From: a virus
Length of the DNA: 23,923 nt
Strand: one strand, 5' to 3'
IMG/VR virus record: IMGVR_UViG_3300017788_000170
Location: 1-23,923 of that record
Both the position numbers and the translations under genes were made by a program. Shown here piece by piece: positions 15,798-23,659 of the stretch (positions within the stretch are counted from its first letter, which is position 1; each line of letters begins with the position of its first letter). Under the pieces are notes generated by a model, which was not told where the DNA came from, searched no databases, and was given only the letters and a program-made list of their open reading frames with translations.

Positions 15798-16892
15798 TTA
15801 TTTCAATCCAGCGAGGCGTCTGATATCTATTACATCGGCCTGGCTTGCAGTAGCACTACTAATGCTATTTGTTTCTTTATTGCCTGTGATTTCTTTAGCC
15901 TCTACTAATGCCTTCTTCTTCTCCGGTGTGGTACCTTGCAAGACTGCTGGCAGATATTTGTCATAGCTGCTTTGTAATTTTGAGGTCTGCACACTTTCTA
16001 ATAACTCGCTCATAATGTTTTTTTGGTCGTTGTTTAAAGGACTGAAAAGCTCATTCATAATTTCTTTTCTTTGGGCAATAGCTTCTGCTCTAGCAATTTC
16101 TTGCTGTTTGCTTTCAATTAACTGTTGCTTTTCTGAGATAGCTTCACGAGCCTCTGCGAGTTGCTTTTCTTTTTCTGCGACTACTTTCAATAATTTAGAT
16201 GTTTCCGATTTCTCGTTTAACAAACTTGATTGATATTCAGTAGTAAATGCTTCAAAGATTTTACGACCAAAGTCATTTTTCCTAGCTTGGTCGATGTCTT
16301 CTTTCAACTGAGTAATTTCTTTAGTTAATCCTTTTGTTACAACATCTTCGATTAAACCAACACTTTGTTTAATAAACTTAGTTTTCAGTTTTTCGAATTG
16401 TACTTTAGCTTCTTTTACTAAACGTACCTTAGTTTCTGCGAGGTCTTTTTTATCTTCGTAGAAATCTGCGATTTCTTTAGCAAGAGATTCGATTATAAAT
16501 GTTTCTAGCTTTGCGAAATTTTCAGCCATGGCTTTTTGATCTTCATGTAATTCTGTGATCTCTTTGGCCAGGCTTTCTAATACAAACTTGTTTAATTTAC
16601 CGGTATGTTCACGGATCGCTACAGCATATTTGGCTTTAGCTTCTGCCAATTGTGCTCGATCTTCAGTAAATTCCTGTATTTCAGCAGTAAGACGGTCGGT
16701 GATCATTTGATCGATAGCTTCAATCATTACTTGCTTGTCGTGTTCGTATTTTTGTGCGAATTCTTCGCGGAGCTCTTGTGTAGCTGCTTGTCGATTTTCT
16801 TGAATTTTTTGTTCCCAAGCTCGTTCGATATCAGCTTTGATCTCTTCAGAAATCACATTGTTTTCAAATAATTGTTTTAGTGCATCCAACAT
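15798..16892 (-). CDS. 22: Prohead scaffold/core protein (T4 gp22-like)
   Basis: 364 residues, almost entirely charged alpha-helix and coiled coil, placed between prohead protease and major capsid protein exactly as T4 gene 22. In T4 this protein forms the internal core that directs shell assembly and is then degraded by the protease. Four copies of a helical motif with the pattern xLxxEIxEFxEDxxxLAE occur at 64-84, 104-124, 133-153 and 185-204. The C-terminus (VIDIRRLAGLK) is basic and conserved-looking, as expected for a shell-binding tail. GGGAGAA precedes the ATG. Identification rests on synteny and composition more than on residue matches. Confidence 0.88.
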   Translation of the reverse strand: MLDALKQLFENNVISEEIKADIERAWEQKIQENRQAATQELREEFAQKYEHDKQVMIEAIDQMITDRLTAEIQEFTEDRAQLAEAKAKYAVAIREHTGKLNKFVLESLAKEITELHEDQKAMAENFAKLETFIIESLAKEIADFYEDKKDLAETKVRLVKEAKVQFEKLKTKFIKQSVGLIEDVVTKGLTKEITQLKEDIDQARKNDFGRKIFEAFTTEYQSSLLNEKSETSKLLKVVAEKEKQLAEAREAISEKQQLIESKQQEIARAEAIAQRKEIMNELFSPLNNDQKNIMSELLESVQTSKLQSSYDKYLPAVLQGTTPEKKKALVEAKEITGNKETNSISSATASQADVIDIRRLAGLK

Positions 16893-16906
16893 GTGATTCT
16901 CCCTAG

Positions 16907-17536
16907 TTATTGGAGTCCACCTATTATCTTTAATAGGCTTTCTTTTAAGTACTTCTGTGCCTTTTTGTCGCCTTGTATTTCATTTGCTATTTTCATAGCG
17001 TTGTAACCACCTTTATTGTTCATCAAATGCTCATAAATTGGTGTTGGATATGCACCGGGTGCGCTGGGCTGTGCTACAACGTCAACGGTGATAATCTCGT
17101 AATCAGACACTTCACCGGAACCGTCCTCTCGGACGTTTCCGGATCCGCGCGAACTGACACCTAACTTCACACCGCTTTCTAGCATGGTTTTAACCAGCTG
17201 TCCCATCGGTGTGGGCAGGATTTTCATTTTTCCGTAGCCATTTGGTCCTTCCATCCACATCTCTGTGATCATATGGCTTACACGGTCTAGGTTAATCTTT
17301 AAATCATCGGGGTGATCTACTTCTCCGAGAACTGAATATCCGCCAGTGACTTGATCGTTTAGTGTTTTGACAGCCCTAGAGATCTCGCTCACAGGATACA
17401 CACGCTGATTAGCGTTGCGGATGCCGCCTTGGATGCAGATACCTTTCATGTAAAGGTTCTTACCGTCAGCACCATCCGATTCCACGACCATTCGGGCTTG
17501 ATCGAATGTTAGGTTCTCTCTTAAGTAGAAACTCAT
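16907..17536 (-). CDS. 21: Prohead protease (T4 gp21-like)
   Basis: 209 residues. The catalytic histidine is in GEVDHPD (His75) and the nucleophile serine in GVSSRGSG (Ser128 or Ser129), followed by VDVVAQPSAPGA with Asp152. These are the hallmarks of the T4 prohead protease family (U9), serine proteases with the herpesvirus-assemblin fold. The enzyme sits in the prohead core and, after assembly, cleaves scaffold and the capsid N-terminus. T4 gp21 is of similar length. The C-terminal tail (about 170-209) may be removed by self-cleavage. AGGA lies about eight bases before the ATG. It is 14 bases after the acidic core-like gene and 14 bases before the scaffold gene, within one operon. Confidence 0.95.
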   Translation of the reverse strand: MSFYLRENLTFDQARMVVESDGADGKNLYMKGICIQGGIRNANQRVYPVSEISRAVKTLNDQVTGGYSVLGEVDHPDDLKINLDRVSHMITEMWMEGPNGYGKMKILPTPMGQLVKTMLESGVKLGVSSRGSGNVREDGSGEVSDYEIITVDVVAQPSAPGAYPTPIYEHLMNNKGGYNAMKIANEIQGDKKAQKYLKESLLKIIGGLQ

Positions 17537-17550
17537 CTTCAGATCCTAGA

Positions 17551-18408
17551 TTACTTTTTTCCGCCGATTAGGCTCTTGGTATTGGCTCCATTGTCGCCGC
17601 TACCTTTCTTTTCTACGCCATGCCCTTTGCTGTCTTTGCTGTAGAAAGACTTAGCATTAGTTCCACCGACTTTGTTTACGTTTCCGGTGTTCATGTCTTT
17701 AGGGCTAGGATTAGCTAGACCACCTTGCGTGCCGCCTTTTTCTGTAGAAAAGCTCTTAGCGATATTTGCGGTTGTGCCGCCCATATCGTTCTTTCCAGCT
17801 ACCGCAGACTTGGTATTAGCACCATTATCGCCCATTGTCGCTGTTCTTTTTTCGGTGTACTCACGTATTCCTTCCTTGGCAAACGGATTACCTTCTTCTT
17901 CGGAATCGTCGTCACCCTCTTCGGAATCGTCGTCACCCTCTTCAGATTCTTCACCTGCTAGCATAGCTTCAAATTCAGCTTTTAGATCTTCTAATGCATC
18001 TTTGATATCCATGACATCGTCTTTTGTAGCAGGCTCATCGCCGTCCATGCTATCGTCGTCAATTTCTCCGCCAATGTCATCCATACCGTCTACATCGGTG
18101 TCAACAACATCAGACATCATACTATCAGCAGGATCACCACCGATTTCCTGCATACCAAACATTTCATCAACTTCTTCGTCCGAAGCTTCGTCTAAATCTT
18201 CGTCAGCTGACGACTCATCAACTTCCTCATCCGACGACTCATCAACTTCCTCATCTGAATCTTCTACCTGGATGTCATCATCGAGAAGATTTTCATAAAT
18301 TTCGCGAGATTTAGCAACCACTAATTCGTGGAACAGTTCCTCGGCTTTATCTTTTTCTTCATTAATCAGATGTTGCAGCATCTGTTCTAGTTTAATTCTA
18401 TCAGACAT
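17551..18408 (-). CDS. Acidic prohead-core-like protein with repetitive C-terminal tail
   Basis: 285 residues with a split composition. Residues 1-40 are a predicted helix with mixed charge; 43-82 are extremely acidic with SDEEVDES repeats; 85-172 remain acidic (GEIDDDSMDGDEPATKDDVM, then a helix DALEDLKAEFEAMLAG, then EEGDDDS repeats). From about 180 to 285 the protein is basic, Gly/Asn/Lys-rich and repetitive (GDNGANTKS at 193-201 and 271-279; related AKSF units between). It occupies the place of T4 genes 67/68, which encode small prohead core proteins, T4 gp67 being acidic. A role in the prohead core is inferred from place and charge; I see no clear residue match. AGGAG precedes the ATG. 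It is the first gene after a terminator-promoter pair. Confidence 0.85.
   Translation of the reverse strand: MSDRIKLEQMLQHLINEEKDKAEELFHELVVAKSREIYENLLDDDIQVEDSDEEVDESSDEEVDESSADEDLDEASDEEVDEMFGMQEIGGDPADSMMSDVVDTDVDGMDDIGGEIDDDSMDGDEPATKDDVMDIKDALEDLKAEFEAMLAGEESEEGDDDSEEGDDDSEEEGNPFAKEGIREYTEKRTATMGDNGANTKSAVAGKNDMGGTTANIAKSFSTEKGGTQGGLANPSPKDMNTGNVNKVGGTNAKSFYSKDSKGHGVEKKGSGDNGANTKSLIGGKK
17899..17940. repeat. Two exact 21-bp tandem units encoding EEGDDDS
   Basis: The 21-bp unit ttcggaatcgtcgtcaccct(c) occurs twice in immediate succession (17899-17919 and 17920-17940). It gives the duplicated acidic heptapeptide in the core-like protein. Confidence 0.9.
18209..18255. repeat. 24-bp period repeat encoding SDEEVDES
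   Basis: A 23-base core beginning gacgactcatcaacttcc occurs at 18209-18231 and again at 18233-18255, a 24-bp period. It encodes successive SDEEVDES octapeptides in the acidic part of the core-like protein. A weaker third copy follows in the same protein (SDEEVDEM). Confidence 0.9.
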
Positions 18409-18456
18409 GTTTTTCTCCTATGGTTATGCGGGATTTTCCCTTAAAGGCTGTCGAAG

Positions 18457-18464
18457 TATTTAAT
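18457..18464 (-). promoter_or_regulatory. Candidate late promoter box ATTAAATA for the capsid operon
   Basis: The minus strand reads TATATTAAATACTTCG, with the TAAATA core of T4-like late promoters. It lies 48 bases before the ATG of the acidic core-like gene and just past the hairpin at 18477-18496. It would drive core protein, protease, scaffold and capsid as one late transcript. Confidence 0.55.
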
Positions 18465-18476
18465 ATAAATGTAAAA

Positions 18477-18496
18477 TAACCGGTCAATACCGGTTA
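18477..18496 (-). terminator. Hairpin, probable terminator after the portal operon
   Basis: TAACCGGT (18477-18484) and ACCGGTTA (18489-18496) form a perfect eight-pair stem around a four-base loop. It lies 12 bases beyond the stop codon of the 193-residue gene. On the minus strand it is followed by TTTTAC, a short T-tract, so termination may be partial. Its place between two same-strand operons, directly before a promoter box, supports the role. Confidence 0.6.
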
Positions 18497-18508
18497 AAAA
18501 CGGTCGTT

Positions 18509-19090
18509 TTATCGATTAATTTCTAATTGAAATTCGTCATAGTTCATCATTTTAAAATTTTGATATTTTTCTTTCCAATTAAAATCTAAAGGGTTATCTT
18601 CGGTTACCCTTGTATATTCTATATTTGGATTTTCTTTTATTACTAATTCCGTCTGTCTGCTCCAGTTTCCGTGATATGTTGCGGGATCTGTGCTTCTACG
18701 ATAATTAGGAGTATCGGAGTAGACATTATTAAAAAATTTTTCATTAACGCCTTTGTAGTCAAACCCTAATATGTATATTTTTTCGTGTTTGTTGATCGAT
18801 GCTAGATGTAGTGCCGTAGGGCCTGAACTCCAACCTTTAGAAACATCAAAATAATTTAAATTTTGCATACCTCGATATCTGCTGTTACGATTGGTCCAAA
18901 CATTGGTAGTATATTGCACACGCTTTTCGTTTAATTCGACTATCATTTTTGGATCTACTGCTATGAGATAATCAGGAAGGAAATCTCTATATATGGCATT
19001 ACACCCGTATATCTTTCCTTTGTGTTTTAAAATCTGCATATCTATTACTAGTCGACTTCGGCCGTTACCTAGTACAAACGCTATACTCAT
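18509..19090 (-). CDS. Putative DUF115/glycosyltransferase-like protein in the portal operon
   Basis: 193 residues. The N-terminus FVLGNGRSR followed by IYGCNAIYRDFLPDYLIAVD and later SSGPTALHLASINKHEKIYI then LGFDY resemble the nucleotide-sugar-binding fold of DUF115/MptE-like proteins and of GT42-type sialyltransferases (GNGxS near the start, C-N-x-hydrophobic, then an Asp). Similar proteins occur in marine T4-like phages, in my recollection without a known function. It is cytosolic, with no signal peptide. It lies three bases after the 79-residue gene with no Shine-Dalgarno sequence, so translation is probably coupled. T4 has no such enzyme between genes 20 and 21, so it looks like an added gene. 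It might modify a virion protein or host glycan; substrate and activity are unknown. Confidence 0.85.
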   Translation of the reverse strand: MSIAFVLGNGRSRLVIDMQILKHKGKIYGCNAIYRDFLPDYLIAVDPKMIVELNEKRVQYTTNVWTNRNSRYRGMQNLNYFDVSKGWSSGPTALHLASINKHEKIYILGFDYKGVNEKFFNNVYSDTPNYRRSTDPATYHGNWSRQTELVIKENPNIEYTRVTEDNPLDFNWKEKYQNFKMMNYDEFQLEINR

Positions 19091-19093
19091 AGA

Positions 19094-19333
19094 TTACATT
19101 GATTCTTGTGCAGGTGTGCTATACATCATAGAAATAAATTCTAATTCTTTTTGTTGTTCTTTGATATGCTTCTCTGATGCTCGCCGAATCTCATTGATTT
19201 GTCCTAGTGTTAACCTAGTTTTCCTAGTGTCATCATAGTCTAAGATGCTAGTATCTCTAGATGGCATATAGCTGTCGTCTGTAGTTTTTTCTGCAGTATC
19301 TCTGTTAAAATAAAATAGTTCTCTAAGTATCAT
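19094..19333 (-). CDS. Small conserved protein after the portal gene (gp67 position)
   Basis: 79 residues: MILRELFYFNRDTAEKTTDD, then DTSILDYDD and TRKTRLTLGQINEIRRASEK, ending in a charged helix and MYSTPAQESM. I recall short proteins of this pattern directly after the portal gene in marine T4-like phages. T4 has gene 67, a prohead core protein, at this place, but I cannot show residue similarity to it. A role in prohead initiation is inferred from position only. The start is supported by the box AATAAATA seven bases upstream, spaced as at the neck-protein gene. No Shine-Dalgarno sequence is visible, so the gene may be read from a nearly leaderless mRNA as well as from the portal transcript. 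Confidence 0.82.
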   Translation of the reverse strand: MILRELFYFNRDTAEKTTDDSYMPSRDTSILDYDDTRKTRLTLGQINEIRRASEKHIKEQQKELEFISMMYSTPAQESM

Positions 19334-19340
19334 GATATGA

Positions 19341-19348
19341 TATTTATT
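19341..19348 (-). promoter_or_regulatory. Candidate late promoter box AATAAATA, nearly leaderless geometry
   Basis: The minus strand reads AATAAATA, then TCATATC, then the ATG at 19333. Box and spacing closely match GATAAATA-ATCTATC-ATG of the neck-protein gene, including ATC just before the ATG. It lies in the 18-base gap behind the portal stop codon. Confidence 0.5.
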
Positions 19349-19351
19349 TTG

Positions 19352-21049
19352 TTAGGCTGGCTGCGGTGGTGGAGTTTCAGGAGCGGGTGAATCTGCATTT
19401 ATCTCTGAATCCATAGTATCTGGAGCTTCATCTCCTTCTGCTGAACCTAGATCGCCGTCTATCCCCGTGGGGCTAATACCCGCAGTTCTTAATTCTCCTG
19501 CTGCGTCTAGACTAGCTTTTCCAGATCCGTTTTCTTCTTTCCAAAGATTTTCATTTTCTGCAACATCCTCATCAGTCATTCCCAAAAATCTCTTTAATGC
19601 AAATCGCTTGCTGATAAAAGGTAATCCGACCATTTGTGTAAAAGTAGATATACGTTGGTTATCTAATTCTGCTTGTCGATAAGCAGCAAAATTTTGAGGA
19701 CTTTGGAATTTTAGTTCAAATAAACTAAAGTCTACATTTATTCCTTTATTATACAGATATAATTTAAATTCTTGATCAAACGTGTTTATCATCAAGGTTT
19801 GTAGACGCTCACAGTATTTGTTGAATCTTAGTTCTTGTATGTAGGCAGTACCAACTCTACCGTCATTATATTGGCTTTGGCTATCGTCCGCACCGGTGGG
19901 TAGATAGCTGCTAGGAATACGCAGAGCACGCATTAATTTATTAGTAAAATATTTTAGATCGTCGATTTCGCCTAGATTAGTACCGCCTGGCAGCGTGTCA
20001 ACCTTAGATCCACGACCTTCCGCAGTCTGCGGAAAGAAATAATCTTCATTGATAGACAAAGGATTATAGGCAGAATCTATCACAGACCCGCCCCCAGTTG
20101 ATGATGGAATTCTGCGCTGGTGTATTTCGTTTTTAACACGCTCGACAAACCCCATAGCGAGGTGGCTGGGCATGTTTCCTACATCGATATAAAAAACTCT
20201 GCGTTCAGGCGCACGTTGCACTCGATAAATGATGATAGCATCTTCTAAAAGTTCTTTCTGTTTGTAGACTTTGAACACAGATTCTAATAAACTGTTTCCA
20301 AATGGGTAATTGTTATCTAATCCTTCAGAGAGACTGAGATGCACAACATGTTTAGAATCTATAGCGAATTCGTTTTGAGCTACAGTAAATCTAGAACCGG
20401 TTTGCTGAGGGTACGATCCGGTCATTCCTCGAGCTCCACTACCGCCTTGCACGTAGGCTGCACCTCCAGGTTGTTGATTTTGTGTGTTAGGATTGATCTG
20501 CGTGACTACGAGATTTTGAAAATTAACATTAATATCTCTTATCACATATTGTTCGGGTTTTTTACCCTCGCTTTCATTAACTATGATTCTAGTAACTTTA
20601 CCTGGATCTACATAAAACCATTTTTGTGTTTCGGGATCTCTAATAAAAAACCCATCGCCATATTTGAATAGATTTCTTGCTACACGAAACATTCTAGTGT
20701 TCAGTTCTTGTAACTTAGTCCACTGTTGTAGATATTCTTTTAACACAGTTATTTCGGTGTTAGTTGGTCTACCTTTAAAATTTAACGTAAACGGTGTGTT
20801 ATTTTCTTTGTTTTTTTGGGTACAAAACTCAGCGAGTATATCTAGAGCAGCATTAACTTCCGAATCCCAATCCATGGTATCATATTGCATATACCGTTCG
20901 ATGCGATTAGGACTTCCGCTGTAAACATCTGGAAGATAAGAACTATAGTTAGTTCTAGCAGGTCCGGCTCTACCACCAGCCCCAGATATAGGGCTTATAG
21001 TGCCTGAAGCTGCTCCTTGAACAGGGGAGAAATGTCTTTTCCAACTCAT
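19352..21049 (-). CDS. 20: Portal protein (T4 gp20-like)
   Basis: 565 residues, close to the T4 portal (524). Shared landmarks: RIERYMQYDTMDWDSEVNAA then LDILAEFCTQ (50-78), LFKYGDGFFI (127-136), RRVFYIDVGNMPSHLA (283-298), INEDYFFP (333-340), VDTLPGGTNLGEIDDLKYF (350-368) and MRALRIPSSYLP (373-384). It forms the dodecameric ring at one vertex through which DNA is packaged and to which the neck binds, and it nucleates prohead assembly. A Gly/Gln-rich insert at about 190-220 and a Gly/Pro/Asp-rich tail at about 508-565 look disordered. AAGGA lies 12-14 bases before the ATG, rather far. It is 18 bases after the tape-measure gene. In T4 it precedes genes 67, 68, 21, 22 and 23, an order kept here. 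Confidence 0.96.
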   Translation of the reverse strand: MSWKRHFSPVQGAASGTISPISGAGGRAGPARTNYSSYLPDVYSGSPNRIERYMQYDTMDWDSEVNAALDILAEFCTQKNKENNTPFTLNFKGRPTNTEITVLKEYLQQWTKLQELNTRMFRVARNLFKYGDGFFIRDPETQKWFYVDPGKVTRIIVNESEGKKPEQYVIRDINVNFQNLVVTQINPNTQNQQPGGAAYVQGGSGARGMTGSYPQQTGSRFTVAQNEFAIDSKHVVHLSLSEGLDNNYPFGNSLLESVFKVYKQKELLEDAIIIYRVQRAPERRVFYIDVGNMPSHLAMGFVERVKNEIHQRRIPSSTGGGSVIDSAYNPLSINEDYFFPQTAEGRGSKVDTLPGGTNLGEIDDLKYFTNKLMRALRIPSSYLPTGADDSQSQYNDGRVGTAYIQELRFNKYCERLQTLMINTFDQEFKLYLYNKGINVDFSLFELKFQSPQNFAAYRQAELDNQRISTFTQMVGLPFISKRFALKRFLGMTDEDVAENENLWKEENGSGKASLDAAGELRTAGISPTGIDGDLGSAEGDEAPDTMDSEINADSPAPETPPPQPA

Positions 21050-21067
21050 ATTTTTATTTCTGTATCC

Positions 21068-23605
21068 TTAAGCCAATGAAGATGAGCCTATCAAAGTTCC
21101 TGTTCTCATCGAAACAAGCATGCCTTTTCTAGCTCGAGCTAATTCATCATTGTTTACACTCTGTAAGTTAACTAGATCAGCTACTAGAGTATTTAACTGA
21201 TTTATTTTTTCATTCATTGAAACTAGAGAATCGTTCTGAGATCTCATCAGCGATATATTCGTATCCGACGAAGCATTATTTTTCATAATTTGCTCATTGT
21301 TAGATTTAGAGTTTTCTTTGGTTTTATCCAACTCTTCTTGGATCCTTTTCACTTCTTCTCTGTATTTTTTTTCTATTTCACTGGCTTGATCAAAAACATT
21401 TTTTGGACTAGGGGGGCTTGCCGAAGTATTCGACCCGGCACCAGTTAGTCCAGCGAAAAATTTAGCAGCCTTTTCTGGGCTAATAATTCCTAATGTCGCA
21501 GCACTGACCAATCCTCCAGCACCGGCTGCTGCAGTTTCTCCGGCAGTTGCCGATCTAGGTTTACCGGTTTTTGGATCTATTGGTAGTCCTAAAGTCTCGC
21601 TGGCGTTATATGCTGCATGTATAGTTTCTCCGGCACCTACTAACAATCCCACCCCGGGTATGAATTTCGCCGCACCTAGACCTAATCTTTTTAGCAAAGC
21701 GCCCGCACCTGCAGCAGTCCCTTGTTTTAAAGAGTCCCCAGGCAAAGTTGGACCTTTATTTCTGCTGGCGCTAACAGCGTCTTTAGTAGCCTTGATCGCA
21801 TCTCCAGGTGCTCGTAACACATCTCTCGCACCTCTAATTATAGCTGATTTAGCAAATAATAAACTAATAGCACCGGCTAATGCTGCTGCAGCAACTGGAC
21901 TGGTAAACAATGATAATAACCCTTCTCCAACCATAGGAATCACTGCAGTGAATAAAGTGTTTATTCCAGCCTGGGCATAGGGCTTTAGGTCTTCGAACAT
22001 TTTTTGTAGATAAGGGCCGCCATAATTTTTAAGATCTTCCCAGAGTTGCCTAAATGCTTCGTTAGCTCCTTGTGTTCCCAGCGTATCTATAAACTCTTTC
22101 ATCCGTTGTGCTGTCATCTGAGCAAACTGTTCTATAGATTTTATTAGTTCACCGCCTGGACCTAGTTTTATAACTAGATTAGCTCCAGCTAATTCTAAAG
22201 CTTTTAATGCAGGTATCATTGCGATCGTTACAGCATTCCGTATGTCTAGCAGCACACCATCTAGATTAGCCAGAGATTTTTCGGTAGTTGATAACGCTGT
22301 TTTTTGACTATTAGCAGCATCTTCGTGCCCAAGACCAAATTTCTGTAATCCCTGTAAATACGCTGCGGTGGCAGGTGGCAGTTCTTTGCCCATGGTCATT
22401 GTTTGGGTGATGAATCGCCGAGTCGGCTCATCTAGGTCGTTCATCCTTTCGGCAGCGGTGCGAATCTGTTCTTCAAATCTTGCCACAGATCCTGGTACTC
22501 CCCGAAACATGTCTTGGATAGTCGGTGCTAGATCTATACCTATCGCTTTCAATCCTACTGCAAAACTTTTTGCTGAATCCGTCAACGGCACACCAACACC
22601 GCCGATCATATCTCTTAAAATGGTTACGAGTTGACCTCGACCTTCTTCTTCTAATTGCCTAAGGCCTGCATTTAATCTATTCCGCTCTGAAGTTTCTAAC
22701 TTTGATAGAGCATTACGCATCCTAGTATCAGCAGCTACCTGTTTATTAGCATCGTCGATCGACCTTCGTTGTAGGCCAGTGGCTCTTGCCAATCGATCTA
22801 ACTCGAAATTATAATTTTGTGCACCTTTGGCTAGTTGATCGGTGCTCATCGATTCTATCCTGCCCAACCTTCGTTGTTGATCTAGATAGCTAGCAGTAAA
22901 CTCCGCAGTTTCCTCCATAGAAAATCCTAGCCTAGCAAACTGAGGTCTAAGTTTCTGCACTTCTCCGCTGATCTGCGTAAATCTTCTGGCACCTTGGTTC
23001 ACAGAACCGCCTAAGGCACTAAGGTCTCTGGCATTCTCTGTTATAACTTTTTTATAGACTTCTAACGGCAGATTGGCTTCTACCGCACGGAGCTTTATAT
23101 CGGTGAGACCGGTTCCGAGATCCGCACCTACCTGACTTAAATCTCGAAAATCTGTGATCATACCTTCGAGGACATGTCCAAATGTTCCTAGAGTGTTTAT
23201 AGGTATGATGCTGGTCAAAGCATCAGTCATTTGGGTTAGCTTAGGAGTATTCGTCGCGAAAGCGATATTAAATGCTGATGAAACGGTGCTATCTATGAGT
23301 TTGGCTAATCCTGTGATTAGCCCGAGAGTACCTTTAGCTAGAGAGGAAATGCTGGTGGCTGCAGTTTTAGCCGATTCGCCTAGTTTTTCAACGCCAACAT
23401 TTGACTGTCTCAGCGAACGATTATAGAGATCTTGTAATCTAGCTCGCTCTCTATCTGAAGCGATATTATTACCGCCGGATCCTGATCTCCTAGAGCTAGA
23501 ACTTTCGACCAGTTCTACTAGTCGTAAGAGAGTAGCTTCGGACGCAGCGTTTTCTAATATACTACCATCGAGGTCACCACCTCGAACTTCGACTCGTTCA
23601 GCCAT
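21068..23605 (-). CDS. Probable tail tape-measure protein
   Basis: 845 residues, helical and repeat-poor, with hydrophobic Gly/Ala-rich segments at about 84-104, 545-590 and 640-665 and a coiled coil at about 740-815. This layout is typical of tape-measure proteins, which fill the tail tube, set its length and enter the host envelope during infection. T4 gp29 is about 590 residues; using the same residue-to-length ratio the tail would be roughly 1.4 times the T4 length. The plus-strand gene to its right looks like a baseplate hub protein, as in the T4 hub cluster that holds gene 29. No lysozyme or peptidase motif was seen. There is no clear Shine-Dalgarno sequence. A candidate promoter box lies 55 bases upstream. 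Identification is by size, composition and context. Confidence 0.75.
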   Translation of the reverse strand: MAERVEVRGGDLDGSILENAASEATLLRLVELVESSSSRRSGSGGNNIASDRERARLQDLYNRSLRQSNVGVEKLGESAKTAATSISSLAKGTLGLITGLAKLIDSTVSSAFNIAFATNTPKLTQMTDALTSIIPINTLGTFGHVLEGMITDFRDLSQVGADLGTGLTDIKLRAVEANLPLEVYKKVITENARDLSALGGSVNQGARRFTQISGEVQKLRPQFARLGFSMEETAEFTASYLDQQRRLGRIESMSTDQLAKGAQNYNFELDRLARATGLQRRSIDDANKQVAADTRMRNALSKLETSERNRLNAGLRQLEEEGRGQLVTILRDMIGGVGVPLTDSAKSFAVGLKAIGIDLAPTIQDMFRGVPGSVARFEEQIRTAAERMNDLDEPTRRFITQTMTMGKELPPATAAYLQGLQKFGLGHEDAANSQKTALSTTEKSLANLDGVLLDIRNAVTIAMIPALKALELAGANLVIKLGPGGELIKSIEQFAQMTAQRMKEFIDTLGTQGANEAFRQLWEDLKNYGGPYLQKMFEDLKPYAQAGINTLFTAVIPMVGEGLLSLFTSPVAAAALAGAISLLFAKSAIIRGARDVLRAPGDAIKATKDAVSASRNKGPTLPGDSLKQGTAAGAGALLKRLGLGAAKFIPGVGLLVGAGETIHAAYNASETLGLPIDPKTGKPRSATAGETAAAGAGGLVSAATLGIISPEKAAKFFAGLTGAGSNTSASPPSPKNVFDQASEIEKKYREEVKRIQEELDKTKENSKSNNEQIMKNNASSDTNISLMRSQNDSLVSMNEKINQLNTLVADLVNLQSVNNDELARARKGMLVSMRTGTLIGSSSLA

Positions 23606-23630
23606 TTAATTTTTCAGTATAATCTGCTCA

Positions 23631-23638
23631 GATAAATA
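23631..23638 (+). promoter_or_regulatory. Candidate late promoter box GATAAATA for the baseplate gene
   Basis: GATAAATAC is the same box as at 2843-2850. It is 43 bases before the GTG at 23682, so a leader of about 38 bases containing GGAGGA is predicted. Confidence 0.6.
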
Positions 23639-23659
23639 CAATCAAGAATCAACATACAC

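Noticed and set aside
17672-18298. 208-residue plus-strand open frame, very Ser/Pro-rich
   Set aside because: It is the mirror of the Glu/Asp-rich core-like gene; its serine runs come from reversed GAA/GAT codons.
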